64,000 bases of DNA, taken from the NCBI GenBank assembly GCA_903871545.1, contig CAIQHG010000023.1, positions 1 through 64,000 of the forward strand, written 5' to 3'. Shown piece after piece: positions 35,131 to 44,938 of the stretch (its first letter is position 1; every line of letters begins with the position of its first letter). Position numbers and translations under genes: made by a program. Below the pieces are notes generated by a model that searched no databases, had not been told where the DNA came from, and worked only from the letters and a program-made list of their open reading frames with translations. Source of the stretch: an uncultured Burkholderiales bacterium (GTDB lineage Bacteria > Pseudomonadota > Gammaproteobacteria > Burkholderiales > Burkholderiaceae_C).

Positions 35131-36068
35131 TGATTTACCAAATTGGTGAATGGGTCGTTCAAACCGCATCCCCCCCCCTCAGCCTGTCCTGTTACGCATT
35201 TGCGTTTGTCATGGGGGCCGTTGCTGGTAGCTTTTTAGGCGTTATCGTTGTAAGGCTTCCAAGAATACTCATCTCACAAGCCCAGCATAACCCTGAAGTC
35301 GACCCCCCAGAACTGGGCTTTAATATGAACTCCAATAATTGGACTGAGGGCGAAACACAAGCCCCATTCAACCTGTCTTATTTGGCTTTTCCCAGGTCTC
35401 ACTGTATGCACTGTAAACAGGCCTTACAGGTAAAACAAAACATTCCAATCCTGTCTTACTTAGCACTTAAAGGCAAATGCGGATTTTGCGAAAAACCGAT
35501 AAAGGCATGGCACTTTTGGATTGAGTTGTTGTGCGCCCTATGGTGGGTCTTTTGCGCCTTCAAATACGGATCAACTTGGACTTCTTTTGCTTACTGCATT
35601 TACGGCTCGGCTTTAATTTGTCTGGCTTTTATGGATTGGCAAACTACTCTCCTTGCAGATGCCATCACCTACCCCGTGCTATGGGGCGGCTTGGTTGCAA
35701 GCTCACTTGGCGTGAATCCCCTGCCCTTAGGTTTGTCCCTGTGGGGAGCAGTTTTAGGATACACGTCACTTTGGCTGATCAGTAGGTCCTACTTGGTTTT
35801 GCGAGGCAAATTAGGCCTGGGGGACGGAGACTTAAAGCTTGTTGCGGCAATAGGGGCATGGTGCGGGGCGGCGCCACTCATTTGGCTCATGCTATTCGCC
35901 TCTTTGGGTGGCATCGTGGTGGCACTAATTTTAAAGTTGAGAGACAAATTGGATTCGCAAGGCTTGATACCCTTTGGTCCTTTTTTAGTGGGCAGTGCCC
36001 TCTTTATTGCCGTTCTAGAAGTATTTCCCCAAGCGGCAAGTCTATTTAATTTTTCAAGTCGCTTTTGA
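35130..36068 (+). CDS. pilD: Type IV prepilin peptidase (A24 family)
   Basis: Bifunctional leader peptidase and N-methyltransferase of the inner membrane, 312 residues. The cysteines Cys92, Cys95, Cys117 and Cys120 form the two CxxC pairs, Asp169 (FMDW) and Asp234 (GLGDGDLK) are the expected aspartic protease residues, and about seven hydrophobic segments are visible. An extra polar stretch at about 53-80 (PEVDPPELGFN...) lies before the first CxxC. No pilin or pil assembly genes occur in this window. The 3' end overlaps that of apbC by 15 bp in convergent orientation. Confidence 0.93.
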   Translation: MIYQIGEWVVQTASPPLSLSCYAFAFVMGAVAGSFLGVIVVRLPRILISQAQHNPEVDPPELGFNMNSNNWTEGETQAPFNLSYLAFPRSHCMHCKQALQVKQNIPILSYLALKGKCGFCEKPIKAWHFWIELLCALWWVFCAFKYGSTWTSFAYCIYGSALICLAFMDWQTTLLADAITYPVLWGGLVASSLGVNPLPLGLSLWGAVLGYTSLWLISRSYLVLRGKLGLGDGDLKLVAAIGAWCGAAPLIWLMLFASLGGIVVALILKLRDKLDSQGLIPFGPFLVGSALFIAVLEVFPQAASLFNFSSRF

Positions 36069-37151
36069 TACTTTGATCGAGGGAAACTTAGAAGAAAAAT
36101 CCCTTACCTTGGCAGACACTTTTGCGGCGACTCGCCTTGCAGCCTCCTTGTAGATTTGGCTCACTACACTGGTGGGGTCGGCTGCAACGCTTGGGGTTCC
36201 GCTATCTGCTTGCAAACGTATTTGCATATCCAGTGGCAGCGCTCCCAAATAGTCTACGTTCAGCTCTGTTGACATAGATTGCCCGCCCCCCTCACCAAAT
36301 ATATGCTCTGTATGACCACATTTCGTGCAGGTATGCGCCGCCATATTCTCCAGTATTCCAAGTATTGGAACCCCTACCTTCTCAAACATGCGAATGCCTT
36401 TGCGGGCATCAATCAAAGCAATATCTTGAGGCGTTGTGACGATCACTGAGCCCGTCATTGGAACTCTTTGGCTGAGCGTGAGTTGAATATCCCCGGTGCC
36501 CGGTGGCAGATCTATGATTAAATAATCAAGAGCTTTCCAATTTGTTTGTCTAAGCAACTGCTCAAGCGCCTGGGTTGCCATGGGCCCTCGCCAAATCGTG
36601 GCTTCATTAGGATCGACTAAAAAACCAATCGACATGACCTGCACGCCGTGTGCGACCAAGGGTTGCATGGTCTTACCATCTTCGCTTTGGGGTCGGGCAC
36701 TCAGGCCCATCATCATGGGTTGACTTGGGCCATAAATATCTGCATCTAAGAGGCCAACACTTGCGCCTTCAACCAAAAGAGCAAGTGCCAAGTTAGCCGC
36801 TGTCGTGCTCTTACCTACTCCCCCTTTGCCAGAGGCTACTCCAATGATATTTTTTACTTGAGGCAACAACTGCACCCCCGTCTGAGCGGCGTGTGCGACT
36901 ACGTTTGTTTTGCAATTGACCTGAACTTTTACTCCGCCCGCCCTGTCTAGGCTTTGGACTGCCTTTGTCATGCTCAATTCAAACTCACTCCAAAGGCTTT
37001 TTGCCGGATAGCCCAGTTCAAGGTCAAAGGTCACCGCGTTGTCCGAGATGACTAAGTTTTTTATGGACTTAGTTTGAACAAAATCGGTTCCCAAATAAGG
37101 ATCTTTAACGCTTGCCAGTGCTTGCAAAACGCTCTCTTGAGTCAGTACCAT
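36054..37151 (-). CDS. apbC: Iron-sulfur cluster carrier ATPase ApbC/Mrp
   Basis: P-loop ATPase of 365 residues that carries Fe-S clusters to target proteins. An N-terminal MIP18-like domain (about 1-85) is followed by the deviant Walker A ASGKGGVGKSTTAA (P-loop at about 107-116), DADIYGPSQP, YLIIDLPPGTGD and the cluster-binding CxxC in HTCTKCGH. The start ATG at 37151 is preceded by GGAGA; the open frame runs 12 codons further up without a site. It is convergent with pilD and divergent from metG. Confidence 0.93.
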   Translation of the reverse strand: MVLTQESVLQALASVKDPYLGTDFVQTKSIKNLVISDNAVTFDLELGYPAKSLWSEFELSMTKAVQSLDRAGGVKVQVNCKTNVVAHAAQTGVQLLPQVKNIIGVASGKGGVGKSTTAANLALALLVEGASVGLLDADIYGPSQPMMMGLSARPQSEDGKTMQPLVAHGVQVMSIGFLVDPNEATIWRGPMATQALEQLLRQTNWKALDYLIIDLPPGTGDIQLTLSQRVPMTGSVIVTTPQDIALIDARKGIRMFEKVGVPILGILENMAAHTCTKCGHTEHIFGEGGGQSMSTELNVDYLGALPLDMQIRLQADSGTPSVAADPTSVVSQIYKEAARRVAAKVSAKVRDFSSKFPSIKVSKAT

Positions 37152-37286
37152 CAAAGAATTCTCCAAAACTATTTCTAAAACTCTCACAGTCTAACCAAAT
37201 CCCACTGCCTTTGACATCTAAGGGGCTAAAAAGCGGAAAAACACAAACTACGGCATAAAATCAACCCCTTCTAAGAAAGTAAAGTC

Positions 37287-39458
37287 ATGTCCAAGCGTCG
37301 CCTATTCGTCACCACTGCTCTACCGTATGCCAACGGGAAATTCCATATTGGCCACATCATGGAATATATTCAGGCTGATATTTGGGTGCGTTTTCAAAGA
37401 ATGCAGGGCAATTTAGTTCATTTTGTTTGCGCGGATGACGCCCACGGCGCGCCCATCATGATTGCTGCGGAAAAAGCGGGGATAACTCCACAAGAGTTTG
37501 TGGCCTCAATTGCAAGTGGAAGAAAACCCTATCTAGAAGGTTTTCATATTAACTTTGACAACTGGCACACCACCGACGGCGAAGAAAACCATTCTCTTGC
37601 AAAAGAGATCTACCTTGAGCTTAAAAATAAGGGCTTAATTGAGGTTCGCGAAATCGAGCAATTCTTTGATCCTGCAAAAGGTATGTTTTTACCCGACAGG
37701 TTCATCAAAGGGGAGTGCCCCAAATGCGGCGCTAAAGATCAATACGGGGACAGTTGTGAGTCGTGCGGGGCGGTTTATAGTCCAACCGAGGTTAAGAATC
37801 CTTACTCAACGCTGTCTGGGTCAACGCCTGTGTTGAAAAAATCAGATCACTATTTTTTCAAACTCTCGGATCCCGCCTGCGTTGAGTTTTTACAAAATTG
37901 GACTCAGACTCCAAACCCACAAGGCCGTCTGCGCTTGCAGCCCGAGGTTTTAAACAAAATAAAGGAGTGGTTCGTTCAAGATGAGAGCGGAAAAACGGGG
38001 TTAGGAGACTGGGATATAAGCAGAGACGCGCCCTACTTTGGAATTGAAATACCTGAGGCTCCAGGAAAATATTTTTATGTTTGGCTAGATGCCCCAATTG
38101 GTTATTTGGCATCTTTGAAGAATTACTTAGACAAAGAGGACATCCAAAAATCGGTTCCGGGAGTCCTCGGTTTTGATCGATTTATGTCCGACCCACAGGT
38201 CGAGCAGTACCACTTTATCGGCAAAGACATTACCTACTTTCACACCCTCTTTTGGCCTGCTATGCTCCACTTTAGCGGCCGTAAAACTCCCTCTAGCATT
38301 TTTGTGCACGGCTTTATCACTGTGAGCGGGGAGAAAATGAGTAAAAGTCGGGGAACTGGCATCGACCCCTTGAAATACTTATCTTTAGGGATGAATCCCG
38401 AGTGGCTTAGGTATTATTTGGCCACCAAACTCAGCTCCAAGGTGGAGGACTTAGACTTCAATCCCGAGGATTTCACACTCAGAGTAAATTCTGATTTGGT
38501 AGGTAAATACATCAACATTGCGTCTCGCGCAGCTAACTTTATACACAAACAGTTTAACTCCCAACTTGGCGCTTTGTTCCCAAACGGAGAGAGCTTAGTG
38601 ATCGAACTACAAAGCAGCAGCGCAACCATCAGTGCTCTGTATGAGGAGCGTGAATTTGCAAAGGCGTTAAGAGAGACCATGGCACTGGCCGATAAGGTCA
38701 ACGAATATGTGGACCAAAATAAGCCTTGGGAGCTGGCTAAAAAAGAGGGCTCTCAAAACGAACTCCACGCAGTATGCTCCACCTGTCTTGAGGCTTTTAG
38801 GTATTTAAGCATTTATCTCAAACCGGTGTTGCCCGAGTTAACCACCCAAGTAGAGTCCTTCCTTCAGTGTGCGCCGCTTACCTTTGCAGATGCCCAAACC
38901 AGGCTTGGTGCGGGTCACACAATCAGCGCTTACAAGCATCTCATACAAAGGGTTGATGAAAAGATGTTGGACGCATTGTTTGATATCCAAAGCGATTCGT
39001 CCTCCAAAGCCGATCACGGGAAATCGCTGTCCAACAACTCAAAGCCCACAACGGCTGACACCGCCTTGCCCAGCAACGGGGATCGCAAAGAAGCTCCTGG
39101 TGGAGAGGAGATTGCTGCAACAATTGGAATCGATGAGTTTGTTAAGATAGACCTTCGCATTGCTCAAATTGTTACGTGTGAAAGAGTTGAGGGGTCTACA
39201 AAACTCCTGCGACTGATGCTTGACGCTGGAGAAGGCAAGCAAAGACAAGTGTTCAGCGGCATTGCAAGCGTTTACGCGCCCGAGGATCTTGTGGGTAAGC
39301 TAACCGTTTTGGTTGCAAATCTAGCACCCCGTAAAATGAAATTTGGCATCAGCGAGGGCATGGTTTTAGCTGCCAGTCACGCGGATGAGAAAGCGGTTCC
39401 AGGTATTTACATACTGCATCCTTGGCCCGGCGCTAAACCCGGAATGAGAATTCATTAG
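37287..39458 (+). CDS. metG: Methionyl-tRNA synthetase
   Basis: Class I synthetase of 723 residues. HIGH motif (HIGH, 20-23), zinc cysteines 144, 147, 157 and 160 (CPKC, CESC), KMSKS in [13 protein letters not shown], and a C-terminal EMAPII-like tRNA-binding domain ([15 protein letters not shown]... to the end). A low-complexity polar linker of about 45 residues ([15 protein letters not shown]...) joins catalytic and tRNA-binding domains. It also charges initiator tRNA. The gene has a 135 bp divergent region shared with apbC; no confident promoter was placed. Confidence 0.97.
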   Translation: MSKRRLFVTTALPYANGKFHIGHIMEYIQADIWVRFQRMQGNLVHFVCADDAHGAPIMIAAEKAGITPQEFVASIASGRKPYLEGFHINFDNWHTTDGEENHSLAKEIYLELKNKGLIEVREIEQFFDPAKGMFLPDRFIKGECPKCGAKDQYGDSCESCGAVYSPTEVKNPYSTLSGSTPVLKKSDHYFFKLSDPACVEFLQNWTQTPNPQGRLRLQPEVLNKIKEWFVQDESGKTGLGDWDISRDAPYFGIEIPEAPGKYFYVWLDAPIGYLASLKNYLDKEDIQKSVPGVLGFDRFMSDPQVEQYHFIGKDITYFHTLFWPAMLHFSGRKTPSSIFVHGFITVSGEKMSKSRGTGIDPLKYLSLGMNPEWLRYYLATKLSSKVEDLDFNPEDFTLRVNSDLVGKYINIASRAANFIHKQFNSQLGALFPNGESLVIELQSSSATISALYEEREFAKALRETMALADKVNEYVDQNKPWELAKKEGSQNELHAVCSTCLEAFRYLSIYLKPVLPELTTQVESFLQCAPLTFADAQTRLGAGHTISAYKHLIQRVDEKMLDALFDIQSDSSSKADHGKSLSNNSKPTTADTALPSNGDRKEAPGGEEIAATIGIDEFVKIDLRIAQIVTCERVEGSTKLLRLMLDAGEGKQRQVFSGIASVYAPEDLVGKLTVLVANLAPRKMKFGISEGMVLAASHADEKAVPGIYILHPWPGAKPGMRIH

Positions 39459-39495
39459 ATTCTCAATCTAAAAAAACATAAAGGTCTAGCGCATC

Positions 39496-41154
39496 ATGTT
39501 CAACTTAAGTTTCAGACCAAAAATTCTCGATGCGTTAAGACACTACTCCTTGCAGATGTGGTTGCGCGATCTAGGCGCTGGAATAACGGTGGGTATCGTT
39601 GCGTTGCCTCTTGCAATGGCTTTTGCCATCGCCTCAGGTTTACCCCCACAGGCGGGAATTTTCACCTCCATCACTGCTGGTTTACTGATCTCCTTGCTTG
39701 GGGGCTGCACAGTGCAAATTGGTGGTCCAGCGGGCGCTTTCATCGTGGTCGTTTACTCAGTACTCCAGCAATACGGAGCGAGTGGACTCATCATAGCAAC
39801 GCTCATGTCTGGTGTCATTTTGTTTGTCATGGGGTTGCTGCGTCTAGGCACCCTCATTCGGTTTATTCCTGTTGCAGTGATCATCGGGTTTACGAATGCA
39901 ATTGCAGTCCTCATCATACTGTCGCAGATTAAGGATTTTTTAGGATTTAATGTGACGAACATGCCGGCTGATTTTTTGGGCGTCGCCGCAAGCTTAGTGA
40001 GTGCAAGAGATACTTTTAACCTCTGCGCCTTCTTATTGGCATTGGGGTCCTTGGTGTTTTTATTTGTTTGGCAATGGGCAGTGCCGCGCTGGCTCTCGTC
40101 TGAGCAAACAGCAAAGAACTCACAAGCCTACAAATGGGTACTTGCGCTGCAAAGGATTCCGGGATCCATTTTAGTTTTAGTCTTTGCCACCACTTATGTG
40201 TACCTGAGTGATCTACCCGTGCAAACGATTGGCACCCGGTTTGGGGGAATACCGTCGGGTTTGCCTTCATTTGTATTTCCTGCGGTGCATTTGAGTACGC
40301 TGTCAGAGTTGGTGCGCCCCGCTTTTACCCTTGCAATCTTAGGCGCAATTGAATCTTTACTGTGCGCAAGGGTTGCGGACAATTTAACGGACGATCACCA
40401 CGATCCTAATCAAGAGCTGATGGGCCAGGGTATTGCCAATATAGTGGCTCCTATTTTCTCAGGGATGCCCGCCACAGGAACGATAGCCAGAACCGTTACT
40501 AATATAAAAAACGGTGCGCTCTCGCCCGTTTCTGGCATCATTCACGCCCTCACTTTGTTGTTGATTATCTTAGTTGCTGCCCCCTTGGCTTACTATATTC
40601 CACTTTGCGCTTTGTCCGCTATCTTGGTATTTGTAGCCTGGAATATGGGCGAATGGAGAGAGTTTGTACATTTAAAGGAGTTTAGAGTTCCGTATCGATT
40701 GATTCTCATTGCAGTTTTTTTATGCACCGTCTTGATCGATCTTGCAAGCGCCGTAGAGATTGGATTGATTGGAGCATGTCTAACCTTTATCTACAGAATC
40801 TCTAGCCTAACTCGCTTTGAAATCGTACTCGATACCCCTCAGGTCAAAGCACAACGCCTTTATGGATCATTGTTTTTTGGAGCAGTGCAATTGGTTGAAC
40901 AATTAGAGCACGCGCTGCCTGAAAAAGCTCTTATTCTGGACTTTAAGAATTTAATTTATCTAGATACTTCAGGCACAGACGCGCTCAAACATTTAATTAA
41001 AACTTGTAATAAAAGGGGGGTAAAGTTCATCGTCTGTGGCCTGATGCACCAACCCCTTGAGATGGTCAAGCGCGCAAGTTTGATGATGCTCTTTTCAGAA
41101 AAAAACTTATACGACAACATTGAAGCCGCAATTAAACATGAGATCTCCCCGTAA
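39496..41154 (+). CDS. SulP-family anion transporter with STAS domain
   Basis: A 552-residue membrane protein with about ten to twelve helices and the SulP opening LRDLGAGITVGIVALPLAMAFAIASG. The GGPAGAFIVVVY and PATGTIARTVTNIKNGALSPVSG stretches are typical. A cytoplasmic STAS domain occupies the C-terminus (about 440-550; KALILDFKNLIYLDTSGTDAL). Members carry sulfate, bicarbonate, dicarboxylates or chloride; the substrate is not evident. It lies 37 bp after metG and may be co-transcribed. Confidence 0.92.
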   Translation: MFNLSFRPKILDALRHYSLQMWLRDLGAGITVGIVALPLAMAFAIASGLPPQAGIFTSITAGLLISLLGGCTVQIGGPAGAFIVVVYSVLQQYGASGLIIATLMSGVILFVMGLLRLGTLIRFIPVAVIIGFTNAIAVLIILSQIKDFLGFNVTNMPADFLGVAASLVSARDTFNLCAFLLALGSLVFLFVWQWAVPRWLSSEQTAKNSQAYKWVLALQRIPGSILVLVFATTYVYLSDLPVQTIGTRFGGIPSGLPSFVFPAVHLSTLSELVRPAFTLAILGAIESLLCARVADNLTDDHHDPNQELMGQGIANIVAPIFSGMPATGTIARTVTNIKNGALSPVSGIIHALTLLLIILVAAPLAYYIPLCALSAILVFVAWNMGEWREFVHLKEFRVPYRLILIAVFLCTVLIDLASAVEIGLIGACLTFIYRISSLTRFEIVLDTPQVKAQRLYGSLFFGAVQLVEQLEHALPEKALILDFKNLIYLDTSGTDALKHLIKTCNKRGVKFIVCGLMHQPLEMVKRASLMMLFSEKNLYDNIEAAIKHEISP

Positions 41155-41294
41155 ACCCATAAATTAGTTATAAAGATCTACTTTTATCTGTCTTTTTCTA
41201 AATCGCCTTCCGAAAGAGTAGTACAAGTTTATCGGCGAGAACCACGGGCGCGCAGACCTGTAGAATGCAGACACGCTCAAAATTTTAAGTAACC

Positions 41295-41498
41295 ATGCCA
41301 TTTTTTAGACGACCAGATTACCACTCAGACACGACTGAGTTCATACAAAAAATGAAAGCTTCTCGCCCCGGGCTCGAAGCCGAGCAGCGCCAGGGCAGAT
41401 CGTTGCTTTGGGATAAAAAACAAGACCAAGAATTTCTTGAGGAATTTGCTCTTGCACGGGTCGCCCAAAAATCCTACGTCTATCAAAACGGTTCGTGA
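41295..41498 (+). CDS. DUF3460 family small protein
   Basis: A 67-residue charged protein with the DUF3460 pattern: FRRPDYHSDTTEFIQKMK at the start, GRSLLWDKKQD in the middle and VAQKSYVYQ at the end. No membrane segment or known catalytic motif. It is found mainly in betaproteobacteria immediately before scpA, as here, where its TGA overlaps the scpA GTG. It may assist chromosome segregation, but that is inferred only from position. Confidence 0.9.
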   Translation: MPFFRRPDYHSDTTEFIQKMKASRPGLEAEQRQGRSLLWDKKQDQEFLEEFALARVAQKSYVYQNGS

Positions 41499-42346
41499 GC
41501 TCCGCCCCAACAGTAACTCTGTCAGAAGAACCGATTAGTTCACTTGCTTTGGTGGACGTGATCGATCACGTCGCAGTCGCTCGCCTGTACGGGGAACCCC
41601 TATTCTCTTTACCCCAAGATCTCTACATTCCTCCTGACGCGCTCGAGATTTTCTTAGAAGCTTTTCAAGGTCCGCTTGACCTTCTTTTGTACCTTATAAG
41701 AAAGCAAAACTTTAATATCCTTGATATACCCATGGCTGCAATGACGCGCCAATATCTAAGTTATATCGAGGAAATTAGGAACTCCAATTTAGAGTTGGCG
41801 GCCGAGTACCTGCTCATGGCGGCTATGATCATAGAGATAAAGTCACGAATGCTGCTCCCACCCAAAAAGCAAGCCGATGGTGAAGAGGCAGAGGATCCCA
41901 GAGCAGAGCTAGTTAGAAGGCTATTGGAGTACGAGCAGATCAAGCTGGGGGCGGCCCAACTGCAAGAGATTCCGCAGTACGGGCGAGACTTCCTCAAAGC
42001 TCAAATCTATATTGAGCAATCCCTTCAACCCCGCTTTCCCCACGTGGAGATCTCAGAGCTTCAACAAGCTTGGGCCGATATTCTCAAACGCGCAACCTTA
42101 ATTCAGCACCACAAGATCGACCGCGAGGAGCTCTCCGTTCGCGAACACATGAGTTTAGTGATTAAAAAACTACAGGGCAAAAGGTTCGTTCAATTTGAGG
42201 ATCTCTTTGATCCAAGCAAAGGAGTTTCAACATTGGTTGTTACGTTTGTTGCCCTGCTGGAGTTGGCAAAAGAGACGTTGATAGAGATCACACAGGCAGA
42301 AGTTTATGCGCCCATATACGTTCGCCTAAGCTACTCATCCTCCTGA
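41495..42346 (+). CDS. scpA: Segregation and condensation protein A
   Basis: Kleisin subunit of the SMC-ScpAB condensin complex, 283 residues. The conserved core FQGPLDLLLYLIRKQNFNILDIPMA (about 54-78) and a C-terminal winged-helix region (FVQFEDLFDPSKG..., VTFVALLELAK) are present. The start is GTG at 41495 overlapping the DUF3460 stop (GTGA). No scpB follows; a terminator separates it from gpsA. scpB and smc are expected elsewhere. Confidence 0.94.
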   Translation: MSSAPTVTLSEEPISSLALVDVIDHVAVARLYGEPLFSLPQDLYIPPDALEIFLEAFQGPLDLLLYLIRKQNFNILDIPMAAMTRQYLSYIEEIRNSNLELAAEYLLMAAMIIEIKSRMLLPPKKQADGEEAEDPRAELVRRLLEYEQIKLGAAQLQEIPQYGRDFLKAQIYIEQSLQPRFPHVEISELQQAWADILKRATLIQHHKIDREELSVREHMSLVIKKLQGKRFVQFEDLFDPSKGVSTLVVTFVALLELAKETLIEITQAEVYAPIYVRLSYSSS

Positions 42347-42351
42347 AAAAG

Positions 42352-42387
42352 ATTGCCATTAAATTCTAAAAATAATTTAATGGCAAT
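42352..42387. terminator. Bidirectional terminator between scpA and gpsA
   Basis: A 14-bp perfect inverted repeat (arms ATTGCCATTAAATT at 42352-42365 and its complement at 42374-42387) with an 8-base loop, an A-run on the left and a T-run on the right. It lies between convergent stops, so both transcripts can end here. Confidence 0.88.
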
Positions 42388-42430
42388 TTTTACTGCATCT
42401 ATTTGCGAGAGGTGTGGGTAAACGGCGAGA

Positions 42431-43447
42431 CTAAAAATCTGATTCCTCATCTTTTGCAGATCTTGCCATCAAATGGCCAACCGCGTCTTGCACTTTCATC
42501 CGCCCCTCAAGCAGTGCAACAACTGCGCTCGTAATCGGCATCTCAATTCCCAGCTCCCCTGCCCTTAAAGCAACAGTCTTTGCGCAGTAAACGCCCTCTG
42601 CAACGTGCCCTAGTGTGGACATTATTTGCTCCAGGCTAAGCCCCTGTGCCAGACACAGTCCTACTTTGCGGTTTCTAGACAAATCACCCGTTGTAGTGAG
42701 CACCAAATCTCCCAAACCGCTAAGCCCCATAAAGGTCTGAGCCCTAGCGCCTAAAGCCACCCCCAGTGCTGTCATCTCAGACAGGCCACGCGTGATCAAC
42801 GCTGCACGCGCGTTCAACCCTAATTTGAGCCCGTCGCAAAGGCCAGTTGCGATTGCCATTACATTTTTAACGGCCCCTCCCACCTCTACACCAACGATAT
42901 CGGTCGTTGCATATATCCTCAATCTGTCCGTGTGCAAAGCTTGAACCAAAGTATCGCGCACCTTTGCATGAACACTTGCAGCGACCAAGGCGGTAGGCTT
43001 TAAGTGGGCCACCTCTTGAGCAAAACTGGGTCCGCTTAGCGCACCAGCAATCAGCTCAGGCGCAACTTGAGCAAGTATTTCATGTGCAAGAAGTCCTTTG
43101 CTCAATAAGCACTGCTCTTGAGGGGCTTCGATGCCTTTGCACAACCAAACAACGGGTTTTAGAATTTTCAATCCTGCCAACTCAACAAGCACTGGGCGAA
43201 GGGCAGACATGGGTGTTGCAATAATTATCAAATCGAAATCATGCAGCCAACCTCCAAGGGAAACGCTAGATAGAGCCAGATTGGGTGGAAAACTCACGCC
43301 CTCTAAATATTTAGCATTGACGCGCTGGGCCTGCATTTGCAGAGTTTGAGATGAATCCCTTGCCCACAAGGTGGTGAAGTGGGCTAGGCTAGACTGAACC
43401 GCCAACGCGGTCCCCCATGCTCCAGCTCCCAGTACAGCGATCTTCAT
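42431..43447 (-). CDS. gpsA: Glycerol-3-phosphate dehydrogenase [NAD(P)+]
   Basis: Cytoplasmic enzyme making sn-glycerol-3-phosphate for phospholipids; 338 residues. The NAD motif [14 protein letters not shown] opens the protein, [10 protein letters not shown] and [14 protein letters not shown] (catalytic Lys) are present, and [14 protein letters not shown] follows. It is last in the rhodanese-grxC-secB-gpsA row, an arrangement common in betaproteobacteria. The stop lies against a bidirectional terminator. Confidence 0.96.
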   Translation of the reverse strand: MKIAVLGAGAWGTALAVQSSLAHFTTLWARDSSQTLQMQAQRVNAKYLEGVSFPPNLALSSVSLGGWLHDFDLIIIATPMSALRPVLVELAGLKILKPVVWLCKGIEAPQEQCLLSKGLLAHEILAQVAPELIAGALSGPSFAQEVAHLKPTALVAASVHAKVRDTLVQALHTDRLRIYATTDIVGVEVGGAVKNVMAIATGLCDGLKLGLNARAALITRGLSEMTALGVALGARAQTFMGLSGLGDLVLTTTGDLSRNRKVGLCLAQGLSLEQIMSTLGHVAEGVYCAKTVALRAGELGIEMPITSAVVALLEGRMKVQDAVGHLMARSAKDEESDF

Positions 43448-43465
43448 AAAAAGACCCCAACTTGT

Positions 43466-43918
43466 TTATTGCGTAGGGACAGAAGAGGCTTGCGCTCTTT
43501 GTTGCTCATACATGCTTTGAAAATTTATCTCTGCCAAGTGAATTGGAGGGAAACCTGCTCGCTGAATGATGTCGGACACATTAGAGCGCAGATAGGGATA
43601 GATTATCTGTGGGCATTGAATACCAACAATGGGTTCAATGTGTTCTTCAGGAATATTGCGGATCTCAAAAATTGCAGCCTGTTTGGCCTCTACCAAGTAA
43701 AGAGTCTTACCTTGGACTGTAGCTGTGATAGTGGCAGTAACAGTGACCTCCATGATACCTGGGACCACATGCTCTGCACCTAGGCCTAGCTTGACATCAA
43801 CCGAAGGGGTCTCTTGAGCTGTAAAAATGGAGGGCGAGTTGGGTTGCTCAAGCGAAATGTCCTTTAAGTAGACACGTTGGATTGAGAAGACGGGGGCTTG
43901 TTGGTCAGATTCAGACAT
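43466..43918 (-). CDS. secB: Protein-export chaperone SecB
   Basis: Cytoplasmic tetrameric chaperone that keeps preproteins unfolded and hands them to SecA; 150 residues. Conserved stretches are [43 protein letters not shown] (about 104-127) and INFQSMYEQ near the end. ATG 43918 is preferred: it has AGGA 9 nt upstream and matches family starts; the longer frame adds 7 residues. gpsA follows 18 bp downstream. A terminator hairpin stands just upstream. Confidence 0.95.
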   Translation of the reverse strand: MSESDQQAPVFSIQRVYLKDISLEQPNSPSIFTAQETPSVDVKLGLGAEHVVPGIMEVTVTATITATVQGKTLYLVEAKQAAIFEIRNIPEEHIEPIVGIQCPQIIYPYLRSNVSDIIQRAGFPPIHLAEINFQSMYEQQRAQASSVPTQ

Positions 43919-43940
43919 TAAATATTCCTGAGGGTTCAAT

Positions 43941-43973
43941 AAAAACCCGCTTCAGATTTGATCCTAAGCGGGT
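43941..43973 (-). terminator. Intrinsic terminator (minus strand) just upstream of secB
   Basis: An 8-bp stem (arms ACCCGCTT at 43945-43952 and AAGCGGGT at 43966-43973) is followed on the minus strand by five U (43945-43941). It separates grxC from secB, ending about 23 bp before the secB ATG. No room remains for a separate promoter between it and the secB start, so it may act as an attenuator or leaky terminator. Confidence 0.75.
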
Positions 43974-44094
43974 AATGGTTTTTAGGCATTGTGCTAGTCG
44001 TTTTTTTAGAGCTTTCTGATTATCTCAGAGAAGTAATCGACTCATTTGAGGATCAGTCTGCCCCAGAGAGCGAAACCCATGGGTTTTTCGGTAC

Positions 44095-44358
44095 TCAAAG
44101 CTTTAATAAAGGCTCCAGCCCGCCTTTGCCGTCTAAAGCAATCAAATCATCGCACCCTCCAACGTGATGGTCTCCAATAAAGATTTGAGGCACCGTTCTT
44201 CTACCCGTAATTTGCATCATATGATTTCTTTGCTCCGGGTCAAGATCTATTCTCACCTCCTCAATTGTTTGTACCCCTTTTGAGTTTAAAAACTGTTTGG
44301 CTCTAACACAGTAAGGACAAACAGCTGTTGTGTACATTTTAACGATGGGTAATGACAT
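44095..44358 (-). CDS. grxC: Glutaredoxin 3
   Basis: An 87-residue thiol-disulfide oxidoreductase with active site AVCPYCVRAK and the glutathione-binding TVPQIFIGDHHVGGCDDL, matching GrxC. It reduces disulfides and mixed glutathione disulfides. It lies between rhodanese (47 bp upstream) and secB. Confidence 0.95.
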   Translation of the reverse strand: MSLPIVKMYTTAVCPYCVRAKQFLNSKGVQTIEEVRIDLDPEQRNHMMQITGRRTVPQIFIGDHHVGGCDDLIALDGKGGLEPLLKL

Positions 44359-44405
44359 GTTTCTAAGGTTTTAAAATTGTTAATAAATATCAAAAAGAGG
44401 TTAGT

Positions 44406-44813
44406 CTATGCCTTTTGCAATGGAAGGTTGGCCTCACGCCAGCTCTTTAAGCCCCCACCAATCAGGTGAACCTTGGTAAATCCAAGCTTTTGCGCCTGAG
44501 CAACCCCTTTTGCGGATACGCCCCCGTTTTGGCAAAAGAAAATTAGGGGTCTAGATTTGTCCGTCACCAGTTTATTTAAAGATGAACCTAAATCATTGAG
44601 TGACAAATTAACGGCTCCAACCGGGTGCCCTTGAGCAAATTCAGCTGGTTCACTCAGATCAATCACCACGGCTTTTTCCCGGTTCATCATCAAAACCGCT
44701 TCTGATGTAGAGATCCCTGTGGTCATGCCCGATTGGATGATGGGCAGCAAAAGAAGGAAGCCTGATGCAATAGCAATGCTGAAGAGCATCCAGTTATCGA
44801 TAATAAATTTCAC
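44406..44813 (-). CDS. Membrane-anchored rhodanese-like protein
   Basis: A 135-residue protein with one N-terminal membrane segment (about 7-25, MLFSIAIASGFLLLLPII) and a rhodanese domain (about 40-133). The active-site cysteine is in IFFCQNGGVSAKG, and VIDLSEPAEFAQGHPVGAVNL is the domain's opening. It probably handles sulfane sulfur at the membrane surface, but the partner is unknown. It starts the grxC-secB-gpsA row and diverges from gpmA. Confidence 0.9.
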   Translation of the reverse strand: MKFIIDNWMLFSIAIASGFLLLLPIIQSGMTTGISTSEAVLMMNREKAVVIDLSEPAEFAQGHPVGAVNLSLNDLGSSLNKLVTDKSRPLIFFCQNGGVSAKGVAQAQKLGFTKVHLIGGGLKSWREANLPLQKA

Positions 44814-44938
44814 TAAAAATCCTTTATATAAACTTCCCTATTGTCGTTTATTTTAAAATCGTTGTCATAAAATTTCTCACCGCTCGTTAATTACCTGCGA
44901 ATTTCCTCAACCATTACTTTCATTTCATAAACAAACCT

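Noticed and set aside
37211-37261. TTGACA at 37211 and TAAAAT at 37256 as a metG promoter
   Set aside because: The spacing is 39 bp, far from the usual 16-18 bp, so they cannot form one promoter.
39461-39477. Short inverted repeat TTAGATT/AATCTAA after metG as a terminator
   Set aside because: Weak AT stem with a 3-base loop, followed by A rather than U on the coding strand.
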